DNA from: Tunturiibacter empetritectus
GTDB lineage: Bacteria; Acidobacteriota; Terriglobia; Terriglobales; Acidobacteriaceae
Direction: 5' to 3'
Assembly: GCF_013410875.1 (NCBI RefSeq)
Contig: NZ_JACCCU010000001.1
Coordinates: 1,612,001 to 1,676,000 of the forward strand
DNA: 64,000 nt
Position numbers and translations under genes: made by a program. The notes below the pieces were generated by a model that was given only the letters and a program-made list of their open reading frames with translations, did not search any database and was not told the DNA's origin. Positions 26,471 to 35,458 of the stretch are shown here, one piece after another; the first letter of the stretch is position 1, and every line of letters starts with the position of its first letter.

Positions 26471-29400
26471 ATGCCGCCGAAGATTAAGAAGCCTTCTAAC
26501 TCGAAGAAGTTGGTGCCGGGAAAGATAGAGCCATTGCTGCCTAAGAAGCTCGGCGGTGAGGAGGCGCTTGGGCTGTTTCATCCGATTACTGCGAAGTGGT
26601 TTCGGGCTGTGTTTGAGGCGCCGACGGCTCCACAGGTGGAGGGCTGGCCAGCGATCGCTCGTGGTGAGTCGACGTTGATCCTTGCGCCGACGGGCACGGG
26701 CAAGACGCTGACGGCGTTTTTGTGGTGTCTCGACAGGTTGATGATGCGGACGGCTCCTGAGGCTGAGCGTGGATGCAGGGTGGTTTATCTTTCGCCGCTT
26801 AAGGCACTGGCGGCGGATGTGGAGCGCAATCTCCGATCTCCGCTGGTTGGGATTGCCAACATGGCGAAGCGCGAGGGTGTTGCGTTGCGGATGCCCGAGA
26901 TCAGCGTGCGCACGGGGGATACGTCGCAAAAGGAGCGCGCGCGGTTTCGCAAGCATCCTGGCGACATTTTGATTACTACGCCGGAGAGCCTTTATCTGCT
27001 GTTGACTTCGGAAGCGGGGGAGTCGCTGCGGTCGGTGGAGACGGTGATTGTAGATGAGATTCATGCGCTGGTACCGAGCAAGCGCGGAGCGCATATGGCG
27101 CTGTCGCTGGAGCGGCTGGAGGCGTTGACGGGGAGGAGGCTACAGCGGATTGGGCTGTCCGCCACGCAGCGACCGCTTGAGGAGGTGGCGCGATTTCTTG
27201 GCGGCGCGGAGGCGGTTGGGCAGCGAGTCGGCGAGTCAGCGGGACAGCAGGTCAGCGAGTCAGCGAGTCAGCGGGTCAGCGAAGCGGCTGGTGAGTTGAG
27301 CGGGGTTGAGTCGGCGCTTGATGTGAGTCATGTGTTGATGAGTACGGCCAGTGACGATGGGGTGAGGCCCGACGTTGGCGCGGATGCTCCACTGTATCGG
27401 CCAGTGACGGTGGTGAACGCCGGGGCTCGGAAGGTGCTGGAGCTGAAGGTTGAGGTTCCGGTGGAGGATATGGCCCGGCTGGGGGAGATTCAGGAGCAGC
27501 CCAGTGGGCCGGCTTCGCAGGGGCCGAAAAGAACTTCGATCTGGCAGTCGATCCATCCGCGATTGCTGGAGATTATTCAGGGGCGGACGTCTACGCTGAT
27601 CTTTGTGAATGCGCGAAGGGTGGCGGAGCGGCTGGCTGGGGCGTTGAATGAGCTTGCGGGAGATCAGATTGCGCGGGCACATCATGGGTCGTTAGCCGCG
27701 ACGCAGAGGACGGAGATTGAGGAGCTGCTGAAGGCGGGAAAGATCAAGGCGCTGGTGGCGACTTCGTCGCTTGAATTGGGGATCGATATGGGGGCGATCG
27801 ATCTGGTGATTCAGATTGAGGCTCCGCCTTCTGTGGCTAGTGGGATGCAGCGGATTGGAAGAGCGGGGCACCAGGTGGGGGCACCGTCCAATGGGATTAT
27901 CTTTCCGAAGTACCGGGCGGATTTGATTGCGTGCGCGGCGGTGACGCGGGCGATGCATGAGGGGCATGTGGAGTCGACGCGGTTTCTGCGGAACCCTCTG
28001 GATGTGCTGGCACAGCAGATGGTGGCGGTGATTGCTCATCCACCTTTAGGTGCGGCCGATGCGGAGAGACGGACGAAGCATAAGACGGAGGAAGAGGAGA
28101 GTCCAGGGATTAGTTATGCTGCTCTGTTTGCGCTGGTGCGCGGGGCAGCCCCATTTGCAGGACTGAGCCAGAGTGTGTTTGAAGGCGTGCTGGATATGCT
28201 GGCGGGACGGTATCCGTCGGATGAGTTTGCCGAGCTGCGGCCGAGGATTACGTGGGACAGGACGAGGAACTGGATTACGCCGCGTGCCGGGGTGAAGCGA
28301 ATTGCGATTTTGAATGGCGGGACGATTCCTGATCGCGGGACGTATGGGGTGTTTCTGGCGGGGCAACGCTCGAAGCCTGTGCGGGTGGGGGAGCTGGACG
28401 AGGAGATGGTCTTCGAGAGCCGGACGGGAGATACGTTTATCCTTGGGGCTTCGACTTGGCGGATCGATGAGATCACGCATGACCGGGTGCTGGTGACGCC
28501 TGCTCCTGGTGAGGCGGGGAAGATGCCGTTCTGGCATGGAGACCAGGCGGGGCGGCCGCTGGAGTTTGGGCGGAGGATTGGGGCGCTGGTGAGGGAGTTG
28601 CGCGATGCTCCGCGAAGCGTGGCGATGGCGCGGCTGACGACGGAGCATGACCTGGAGCCGGGGGCGGCGGAGAATGTGTTGCGGTATCTGGCGGATCAGG
28701 AGTTGGCTACCGTTGTTGTTCCTGATGACCAAAATATTGTGATTGAACGGGTGAGGGATGAACTGGGGGATTGGCGGGTTTGTGTGCTGACGCCATTTGG
28801 GAGCAGGGTTCATGCGCCGTGGGCGATGGCGGTCACAGCGAAGCTGCGTGCGGGGAACGGGCAGGAGGTGGAGACGATGTGGTCGGAGGATGGCTTTGTG
28901 CTGCGCTTTCCTGAGACCGAAGAAGCTCCTGCGATTGAACCGATTTTGTTGGAGGCTGAGGAGGCAGCGGAGTTAGTGCTGCGGCAGCTGGGATCGACGG
29001 CGTTGTTTGCGGCGAAGTTTCGCGAAAGCGCGGCGCGGGCTTTGTTGCTACCGAGAAGAAGGGCGGATGGGCGGACTCCGCTGTGGCAGCAGAGGAAGAG
29101 GGCTTATGACCTGTTGAGTGTGGCTAGCCGTTTTGCTTCTTTTCCGATTGTGCTTGAGGCTTATCGCGAGTGTCTGCGGGATGTGTTTGATATGCCTGCT
29201 CTGATGGAGACGCTGCGCGGGGTGCAGAACAGAAGTTTGCGGGTGCATACGGTAGACTCGCGGACGCCTTCGCCGTTTGCTTCGGCGCTGCTGTTTAGTT
29301 ATGTGGCGAACTATATCTACGACGGAGATGCTCCGCTGGCAGAGAGGCGGGCGCAGGCGCTTTCGATCGATCAGGATCAGCTTCGGGAGTTGATGGGGGA

Positions 29401-31369
29401 TGCGGATCTTCGGGAGCTGCTCGATATCAATGCGATTGAGGAGACGGAGGAGCAACTGCAGTGTTTGGTTGAGGGGTACCGCGCGCGGAACATGGATGGG
29501 GTGCATGATCTGTTGTTGCGGCTTGGGGACTTGACGCGGGAGGAGCTGCGACTTCGATGTGTAACGGATGAGGTTGCAGAATCGGTTGGCAAGCTGATGC
29601 GGGCCCGGCGGGTGCTGGAGGTGCAGGTCGCAGGAGAGAAGCGGGTGATTGCGGTGGAAGATGCGGCGCGGTATCGGGATGCACTGGGAGTGCCACTGCC
29701 GCCGGGGCTGCCGGGCGCGTTTCTTGAGGAGATGCCGGATGCGCTGCTGGATCTGATGAGGAGGTTTGCGCGGACGCATGGCCCCTTTACGACGCCTGAG
29801 GCTGCCGGGCGATTTGATCTGCCGGTGGAGAGCGTGGAGGCGGTGCTGCAGCGGCTGATTCAGAGTGGGAAGGTAGTGGAGGGTGGGTTTCGGCCGGGGG
29901 GGATTCATCGGGAGTGGTGCGACAACGAGGTGCTGCGTTCGATTCGGCGCAGGTCGCTGGCGCGGTTGCGGAAGGAGGTCGAGCCGGTGGAGCAGAGGAC
30001 GCTGGCGCGGTTGTTTACGCGGTGGCAGGGTGTGGTACAGCCTCGGCGGGGGTTGGATGCTCTGCTGGATGTGATTGAGAATCTGCAGGGGGCGCCGTTG
30101 CCGGCTTCGATTCTAGAGACGGAGATTCTGCCTGCGCGGTTGGTGGGGTATAAGAGCTCGGATTTGGATACTTTGATTGCGGCGGGTGAGGTAATTTGGG
30201 TGGGGTTCGATCCGATTGGGGAGAGAGATGGGCGGATTGGGCTTTATCTGGCGGAGAAGCTGTCTGCTCTTTGGCCTATTGCCCCGACGCTGCCGGCGGA
30301 GCGAGTGATGCGGGATCAGGATGGGAAGGTGATTCCTGCTGCGGCGATTGCAGTGAGTAAAGAGACGGAGATTGTGGAGTATTTGAAAGGGCATGGGGCT
30401 TCGTTCTTTCAGGATCTGCATGATGGGGTCGGGGGCGGGTATCCGGGGGAGACGTTGGAGGCGCTTTGGAGTTTGGTGTGGCGAGGGATGCTTACTAATG
30501 ATGGCTTCGCCGCGCTGCGTGCTTACTGCGAGAGGTCGGCGGCGAGTGGGGCTGGTAGATCTGGGAAGCCGGCTCGGAGGGTGCATCAACAGATTGGATT
30601 TCGGTCGAGGAGGACGACTCCGCCGACGGCGCAGGGGCGGTGGGGGTTGAATGCGGCGGCGTTTGCGATGGAGAGATCGGCGACTGAGTGGAGTCATGCG
30701 ATTGCGCAACAGTTGCTGACGCGGTATGGGGTGGTGTTTCGTGAGACAGCGCATGCGGAGAATCTGCCGGGTGGGTTTTCGGCGATCTACGACGTGATGA
30801 AGGCGCTGGAGGAGAGCGGAAAGATTCGGCGAGGGTACTTTGCGGCGGATCTGGGGGCGACGCAGTTTGCGCTGCCGGCTGCGGTGGACCTGCTGCGGTC
30901 GTTGCGGTCTGCGAACCAGGCGGACAAGACGGAGATGCTGCAGCTGGCGGCGACTGATCCGGCGAATCCCTATGGAGCCTTGATGCGGTGGCCTGCCGCA
31001 CCGGAGGAGGGGTCTTCCTTGACGCGGAGCGTTGGGGCTCGTGTGATTCTTTGCGATGGGGCGCTTGTGACTTATCTGCGGCGGGGGAATCCTAATTTGC
31101 AGGTGTTTCTGCCGGAGGAAGAGCCGCAGAGATCGCAGGTTGCGCGGAGTTTGGCGGAGTTTCTGGTGTCGCGGGTGCAGGCCCAGGAGGATGCACAGGG
31201 CAGGGGTGGGATGTTGATTGCGAGTGTCAATGGAGTGGCAGTGGCGGAGCATTGGATGGCAAAGTTTTTGCTCGATGCGGGATTTGCGGCGGGGGCTATG
31301 GGGTTCAATGTGCGCAGGGGATTGCCGCCGCTGCCGGGCGCTCGCGGTGAGGTGAGAGCGAATGCCTGA
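26471..31369 (+). CDS. lhr: Lhr-type large ATP-dependent helicase
   Basis: This superfamily-2 helicase of about 1632 residues acts in DNA repair or RNA metabolism. Motifs include APTGTGKT (about 72-79), YLSPLKALAAD, DEIHAL, GLSATQ, TSSLELGIDMG and QRIGRAGH, followed by the long Lhr C-terminal region. Between the SAT motif and RPVTVVNAGARK sits an extra stretch of about 65 residues. It includes an eight-residue periodic segment encoded by a 56-base tandem repeat (27223-27278). ATG 26471 is preceded by a hairpin and no clear ribosome-binding site; a TTG six bases earlier is the alternative. It overlaps the downstream Nei glycosylase gene by eight bases, which suggests joint DNA repair. Confidence 0.93.
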   Translation: MPPKIKKPSNSKKLVPGKIEPLLPKKLGGEEALGLFHPITAKWFRAVFEAPTAPQVEGWPAIARGESTLILAPTGTGKTLTAFLWCLDRLMMRTAPEAERGCRVVYLSPLKALAADVERNLRSPLVGIANMAKREGVALRMPEISVRTGDTSQKERARFRKHPGDILITTPESLYLLLTSEAGESLRSVETVIVDEIHALVPSKRGAHMALSLERLEALTGRRLQRIGLSATQRPLEEVARFLGGAEAVGQRVGESAGQQVSESASQRVSEAAGELSGVESALDVSHVLMSTASDDGVRPDVGADAPLYRPVTVVNAGARKVLELKVEVPVEDMARLGEIQEQPSGPASQGPKRTSIWQSIHPRLLEIIQGRTSTLIFVNARRVAERLAGALNELAGDQIARAHHGSLAATQRTEIEELLKAGKIKALVATSSLELGIDMGAIDLVIQIEAPPSVASGMQRIGRAGHQVGAPSNGIIFPKYRADLIACAAVTRAMHEGHVESTRFLRNPLDVLAQQMVAVIAHPPLGAADAERRTKHKTEEEESPGISYAALFALVRGAAPFAGLSQSVFEGVLDMLAGRYPSDEFAELRPRITWDRTRNWITPRAGVKRIAILNGGTIPDRGTYGVFLAGQRSKPVRVGELDEEMVFESRTGDTFILGASTWRIDEITHDRVLVTPAPGEAGKMPFWHGDQAGRPLEFGRRIGALVRELRDAPRSVAMARLTTEHDLEPGAAENVLRYLADQELATVVVPDDQNIVIERVRDELGDWRVCVLTPFGSRVHAPWAMAVTAKLRAGNGQEVETMWSEDGFVLRFPETEEAPAIEPILLEAEEAAELVLRQLGSTALFAAKFRESAARALLLPRRRADGRTPLWQQRKRAYDLLSVASRFASFPIVLEAYRECLRDVFDMPALMETLRGVQNRSLRVHTVDSRTPSPFASALLFSYVANYIYDGDAPLAERRAQALSIDQDQLRELMGDADLRELLDINAIEETEEQLQCLVEGYRARNMDGVHDLLLRLGDLTREELRLRCVTDEVAESVGKLMRARRVLEVQVAGEKRVIAVEDAARYRDALGVPLPPGLPGAFLEEMPDALLDLMRRFARTHGPFTTPEAAGRFDLPVESVEAVLQRLIQSGKVVEGGFRPGGIHREWCDNEVLRSIRRRSLARLRKEVEPVEQRTLARLFTRWQGVVQPRRGLDALLDVIENLQGAPLPASILETEILPARLVGYKSSDLDTLIAAGEVIWVGFDPIGERDGRIGLYLAEKLSALWPIAPTLPAERVMRDQDGKVIPAAAIAVSKETEIVEYLKGHGASFFQDLHDGVGGGYPGETLEALWSLVWRGMLTNDGFAALRAYCERSAASGAGRSGKPARRVHQQIGFRSRRTTPPTAQGRWGLNAAAFAMERSATEWSHAIAQQLLTRYGVVFRETAHAENLPGGFSAIYDVMKALEESGKIRRGYFAADLGATQFALPAAVDLLRSLRSANQADKTEMLQLAATDPANPYGALMRWPAAPEEGSSLTRSVGARVILCDGALVTYLRRGNPNLQVFLPEEEPQRSQVARSLAEFLVSRVQAQEDAQGRGGMLIASVNGVAVAEHWMAKFLLDAGFAAGAMGFNVRRGLPPLPGARGEVRANA
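27223..27278 (+). repeat. 8-bp tandem repeat inside lhr (seven imperfect GCGAGTCA units)
   Basis: Units at 27223, 27231, 27239, 27247, 27255, 27263 and 27271 match GCGAGTCA with zero to two changes. Three units equal eight codons, giving the residue pattern GESAGQQV, SESASQRV. Gain or loss of one unit would shift the frame. Confidence 0.85.
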
Positions 31370-32390
31370 AGGGGATACGATTTATCGCGCTGCTCGAGCG
31401 CTGCAGAGGGCGATTGGGGGCAAGGTGGTGACTGGGTTCGACACTGGGTTGGCCAAGCTGGCTCGAGTGAACGATGATGCTCCACTGATAGGCAGGACCG
31501 TCGAGAAGGTAGAGTCACGCGGGAAGTGGTGCCTGATTTTTTTCTCGGGTGATTTGATTCTTGTGACGCATATGTTGATGAGCGGAAGCTGGCATCTGTA
31601 TCGCACCGGAGAAAAGTGGTGGATGGGAAGGGATAGGATGCGGGTGGTGATTCGGGTGGGGCCTGAATCTTCTTCTTCGATGCAATCTGAGATGGAGGAA
31701 GAGCGGTCGTTTGTTTCCGCAAACGATACCCCACCCTTTGCGATGAAGCCGCAAAGGATGGGGCACCCGGTTGATGTGGGGTGGGAGGCTGTTGGGTTCA
31801 ACATTCCCGTTGCGGAGTTCCATACGGCGCGGTCGCTGGAGCGGAGTAGCCAGGTGCCGAAGCTGGGGCCGGATATTTTGTCGGATGAGTTTACCGTGGA
31901 GGGTGGGATGGCTCGGCTGGGTGCTTATGCGGTAGAAAATCCTGAGGCGGAGATTGCTGTGGTGCTGCTGAATCAGCGCGTGCTGGCTGGGCTTGGGAAT
32001 GTTTACAAGAGCGAGGTGGCGTTTGCGGCGGGGGTGAATCCGTTTCGCGCAATGAGGACGATTACGCAGCGAGAGATGGAGGTGATGGTGGAGGTATCGC
32101 AGAGGTATATGAAAGCGAATGTGGTGGACGGGGCGGGGGATGGTATTGTGACTTACTCGGGGAATCGGCGGACGACGCATTCGTCGAATCGCGAGGAGAG
32201 ACTTTGGGTGTATGGACGGCAGGGGCAGGAGTGCCGGCGGTGTGGGGCGGCGGTGATGATGCGGAAGCAGGGGGTGCAGGCTCGGTCTACGTATTGGTGT
32301 CCGGAGTGCCAGCCCTGGGTTGGGATGGGGGAGACGGCTGCTCCGGTGGGGCGGGCAGTCGCGGTGCGACGCGGGAAGATCGGATGTTAA
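31362..32390 (+). CDS. nei: endonuclease VIII-type DNA glycosylase
   Basis: This base-excision-repair enzyme of the Fpg/Nei family has 342 residues. The N-terminus MPEGDT carries the catalytic Pro2 and Glu3 and the Asp-Thr typical of Nei. HMLMSGSW, LLNQRVLAGLGNVYKSE (helix-two-turn-helix) and a C-terminal zinc finger (CRRCG, CPEC) complete it. Residues of about 101-147 are an insertion that other members lack, and part of it is encoded by a hairpin repeat (31729-31763). It is translationally coupled to lhr (eight-base overlap). Its stop region overlaps the convergent membrane-protein gene by four bases. Confidence 0.92.
   Translation: MPEGDTIYRAARALQRAIGGKVVTGFDTGLAKLARVNDDAPLIGRTVEKVESRGKWCLIFFSGDLILVTHMLMSGSWHLYRTGEKWWMGRDRMRVVIRVGPESSSSMQSEMEEERSFVSANDTPPFAMKPQRMGHPVDVGWEAVGFNIPVAEFHTARSLERSSQVPKLGPDILSDEFTVEGGMARLGAYAVENPEAEIAVVLLNQRVLAGLGNVYKSEVAFAAGVNPFRAMRTITQREMEVMVEVSQRYMKANVVDGAGDGIVTYSGNRRTTHSSNREERLWVYGRQGQECRRCGAAVMMRKQGVQARSTYWCPECQPWVGMGETAAPVGRAVAVRRGKIGC
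31729..31763 (+). repeat. hairpin repeat inserted in frame within nei
   Basis: CCCCACCCTTTGCG and CGCAAAGGATGGGG form a 14-bp stem with one wobble pair and a 7-base loop. The sequence reads like an intergenic dispersed repeat of acidobacteria rather than normal coding sequence, but it keeps the frame. No second copy is in this window. Confidence 0.65.
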
Positions 32391-32818
32391 AGTTCCTCCG
32401 GATCAGGTCGTGCGCCGTTCGGATCTAGAAGTCTGGCAAAGACGGCTAAGACTAAAAAGAGTAGTAAGAGTTCCGGCAGCCAGAAGAAGAGCAGGGTCAG
32501 CGAATTGTCTAGAGGTAAAAGGCGCCCTGCTAACACAATGATGAGCCCATGAGCGATCAGAGTGAGTACGATTGGGAGCAGGAGCCGCGGATAGTTTAGA
32601 AACTTCCGGATCGCAATTAATAAGGAGCCAAGCGTGCAGATGGACCAGAGAATTTCTTGTCCAGCTGCACGTTTCCCCGCCTCTAGAAAAAAATCAATAT
32701 AGATAGCTCCACCGGCAAAGAGTAATCCCAAGACAATCCAGCGAGGGCGGTTGCGCTGACTAATCTTTCTTATCTGTGACGCTGCCCATGCCTTATCTTC
32801 TGTTTTGACGTGTCGCAT
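32387..32818 (-). CDS. small membrane protein of unknown function
   Basis: The protein has about 143 residues and four hydrophobic spans: WIVLGLLFAGGAIYIDFFL, EILWSICTLGSLLIAI, LLLPIVLTLIAHGLIIVLAG and TLLFFWLPELLLLFLVLAVFA. It has a basic N-terminus and an acidic C-terminus. I do not recognise the family. ATG 32818 is the first ATG; a TTG six bases earlier is possible. The gene is AT-richer than its neighbours and its stop overlaps that of nei. It lies 19 bases after the penicillin-binding protein gene and may be the last cistron of that operon. Confidence 0.65.
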   Translation of the reverse strand: MRHVKTEDKAWAASQIRKISQRNRPRWIVLGLLFAGGAIYIDFFLEAGKRAAGQEILWSICTLGSLLIAIRKFLNYPRLLLPIVLTLIAHGLIIVLAGRLLPLDNSLTLLFFWLPELLLLFLVLAVFARLLDPNGARPDPEEL

Positions 32819-32837
32819 TCCCAACTCAAACTGACCT

Positions 32838-35447
32838 CTATTGTGGTGGAGTGGGCTGCTGTTGCTGTTTGTCTTTGTCTTTGCCGCCGCCGAAGATCTT
32901 CTGAAGGAAGTTTTTCTTCTTGGGCTGGGCTGGCTGCTGGGTGGTGTCGGGGGCGTTGCCGTCGGGTGGTGTGTTCGGGTTGACGCGGACGATGGGCGCG
33001 GGGCTGGGTGGCATCGTGGTGTCAGGAGTGGATTTGCCGCCCAGGCCCAGCATCTTCTGGATGAAGTTCTGCGGACTCTCGCTCATCTGACTGCAGGTGT
33101 TGACCGGTGCGGTGCCGTCGAGGAAGGCAGCATAGAGGATGTTGCCAGGGCAGCTGGGGTCGGCGAGGAGGTTGGATGTCTTGTCGATGCGAGCTGTCGT
33201 GATGCCTACGGGCGGGATGAAGGCTTTGACGTCAGAGTACTGAGGCAGGAGGATGGCGCGCTTCATGAACTCGGTCCAGATGGGTTCGGCGGCGTGCGCG
33301 CCCTCCAGCTTGATGTCGGTGTAGTCGTCGTTGCCGACCCAGATGATGCAGATCAGGTTGGAGGTATAGCCTGCGAACCACGCGTCGTGGCTGGTGCCGG
33401 TCTTGCCAGCGGCGGGGGCGGTGAAGCCGTGGCCTCGGACGGCGGCGGCGGTGCCGTAGTTCATCACTCCTTCGAGGAGAGATTGAGTGAGGTAGGCGGC
33501 GCGAGGGTCCATGACCTGCTTGGCTTCGGGTGAGAAGTCGGAGACGACGTCTCCATTCGCGTTGCGGACGGAGGCGAGCATCCAGGGGGTGAGGTGGACG
33601 CCGTTGTTAGCGAAGACCGTGTAGGCCCCGGCCATGTCGATAGGTGTGGCGTTGTAGGTGCCGATGGCTACCGACGGAGTGCCGCGCGCGTTGGTAATTC
33701 CGGCAGACCGGGCGAGTGCGGCGACATTGTCGAAACCTACCATCTGGCCCAGCTGAACTGTAGCCGCGTTGAGTGAGTGAGCGAGGGCGTAGGCTGCGGT
33801 CACGTCGCCTTTATAACCGCTGATCTTATTCTTTGGCGTGTAGGTCTGGCGGCCGTTGTCGTAGGTGAAGGTGGTCTCTTCGTCGTTGAGTTGGGTGAGC
33901 GCGGTGAAGACTCCGCTTCCTGCTCCTTCTTCGCCGCTGCTGAGCGAGAGACCGTTGAGGGAGCTGTTGTAGGCCGCGGCGTAGACGAAGGGTTTGAAGA
34001 TGGACCCGGTTGGGCGCTGGGAGACGGCGTGATTGAGCTGGGAGGCGCCGTAGTTGCGACCGCCGACGAGGGCAAGGATCTGCCCTGTGTGCGGGTTGAT
34101 CGCTACGAGCGAGACCTGGGGATAGGTGATGGGACCGGAATCCTCGTCTTTGGAAGTCTTATGCCGTTTGCGGACAAGCTCGTCGACGTTCTTCATTCCG
34201 ATCTCGATGGCCTCGGAGGCGGCGCGCTGAAGTTCGGGGTCGAGCGAGGTGTAGATTCGGAGGCTCTGGTGAGCGATGTCCTGGTCGCCGATGTGTTTGA
34301 CGAGCTGGTCGTGGACGAGGTCGACGAAGTACGGGGCTTCGCTGGCGTCAATGTTGGGGGGTGCGAGGCGTAAGGGGTCGGCCTTTGCAGCTTGTGCCTG
34401 GCTGGCGGTGATGGCACCGGTTTCTACCATGGAGTCCAGGACAACGTTGCGCCGCGCCATGGCGCGCTCGGGATGACGGTAGGGATTGAGGCGAGTGGGC
34501 GACTGGATGGTGCCGGCGAGGAGAGCGCACTCCGCAAGGTCGAGCTGCTGGAGATTTTTGCCGAAGAAGGTCTGGGCGGCCTCGCCGAATCCGTTGATGG
34601 CGTAGCTGCCTCGCTGGCCGAGGTTGATCTCGTTAGCGTACATCTCGAAGATCTGCTTTTTATTGAAGCGGGCTTCGAGCTGGAAGGTGATGAGGATCTC
34701 GATCATCTTGCGCTTGATGCGCTTCTCGGGCGACAGGAAGAGGTTTTTTGCAAGCTGCTGGGTTAGCGTAGAGCCGCCGCAGGTGCGGTGATGGGTGACG
34801 AGGTCGGAGAAGGCGCACTTGGCGATGCGGAGGTAGTTGATGCCGCCGTGATTGAAGAAGTCGCGGTCCTCAATGGCGGTGACGGCCTGGACCATGCGGG
34901 GAGGGATCTCGTCGTAAGAGACGAGGCGGCGCTTGGTGCGGTTCTTGTCTTCGGAGAGGGCGGTGATGAGCTGGGGCTCGAGCTCGTAGGCGCTGAGGGT
35001 GACACCGTTTTCAGCGGTGATGCTTTGCACGATGCCGCCACTGGTGTTGATGGTGGCGCCGTCGGTGTTGTGGTAGCTTTCGGGGCCGGGTTTGATGAAG
35101 ATGTTGTCTGCGTTGAGCTGGTAGGTGCCAAGCTGGGAGTTGGCGTTGTAGCCTGCCTGGCGCAGGTCTGCGGCGATGGCGGCGGCGGAGAGCTTCTGTC
35201 CGGCACGAACCTCGCGTGGCGCGGCGTAGATCTGCGAGACGCTGGCGAAGATGGGGCCGGAGGCGATGCGGTCGTCGACGACGCGCTGGTAGTGGTAATA
35301 GAAGTAGGCGAAGACACTGCAGCCGACGACCAGGATGGCGAGCAGAGCGATGAGAGCCACACGCAGAATGTGCGACTCCAGACCGGAGGCTTTCAGTTTG
35401 TTTCGGACGTTGCTGCCGTATTTGAGTTTGACTGGCAAGAGGCTCAT
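32838..35447 (-). CDS. bifunctional penicillin-binding protein, class A (1A/1B)
   Basis: This is a peptidoglycan glycosyltransferase-transpeptidase of 869 residues. One membrane span lies near residues 29-50, followed by a UB2H-like region. The GT51 domain has EDRDFFNHGG with the catalytic Glu, GGSTLTQQLAKN, RKMIEILITFQLE and NEINLGQ. The transpeptidase has STGS-type TGSIFKP (Ser and Lys), SLN and KTGTS. The tail is proline-, lysine- and glutamine-rich, ending with poly-Gln. It starts 11 bases after the prolyl-tRNA synthetase stop, which indicates an operon. It resembles PBP1B more than PBP1A. Confidence 0.92.
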   Translation of the reverse strand: MSLLPVKLKYGSNVRNKLKASGLESHILRVALIALLAILVVGCSVFAYFYYHYQRVVDDRIASGPIFASVSQIYAAPREVRAGQKLSAAAIAADLRQAGYNANSQLGTYQLNADNIFIKPGPESYHNTDGATINTSGGIVQSITAENGVTLSAYELEPQLITALSEDKNRTKRRLVSYDEIPPRMVQAVTAIEDRDFFNHGGINYLRIAKCAFSDLVTHHRTCGGSTLTQQLAKNLFLSPEKRIKRKMIEILITFQLEARFNKKQIFEMYANEINLGQRGSYAINGFGEAAQTFFGKNLQQLDLAECALLAGTIQSPTRLNPYRHPERAMARRNVVLDSMVETGAITASQAQAAKADPLRLAPPNIDASEAPYFVDLVHDQLVKHIGDQDIAHQSLRIYTSLDPELQRAASEAIEIGMKNVDELVRKRHKTSKDEDSGPITYPQVSLVAINPHTGQILALVGGRNYGASQLNHAVSQRPTGSIFKPFVYAAAYNSSLNGLSLSSGEEGAGSGVFTALTQLNDEETTFTYDNGRQTYTPKNKISGYKGDVTAAYALAHSLNAATVQLGQMVGFDNVAALARSAGITNARGTPSVAIGTYNATPIDMAGAYTVFANNGVHLTPWMLASVRNANGDVVSDFSPEAKQVMDPRAAYLTQSLLEGVMNYGTAAAVRGHGFTAPAAGKTGTSHDAWFAGYTSNLICIIWVGNDDYTDIKLEGAHAAEPIWTEFMKRAILLPQYSDVKAFIPPVGITTARIDKTSNLLADPSCPGNILYAAFLDGTAPVNTCSQMSESPQNFIQKMLGLGGKSTPDTTMPPSPAPIVRVNPNTPPDGNAPDTTQQPAQPKKKNFLQKIFGGGKDKDKQQQQPTPPQ

Positions 35448-35458
35448 TCGTTGGACGG

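Noticed and set aside
27223-27278. Tandem repeat as a CRISPR array
   Set aside because: Units are 8 bp without spacers and lie in a coding region; no cas gene is nearby.
30113-31252. Minus-strand frame of 379 codons inside lhr
   Set aside because: Shadow of the helicase gene with Arg/Pro/His-rich translation and no recognisable domain.
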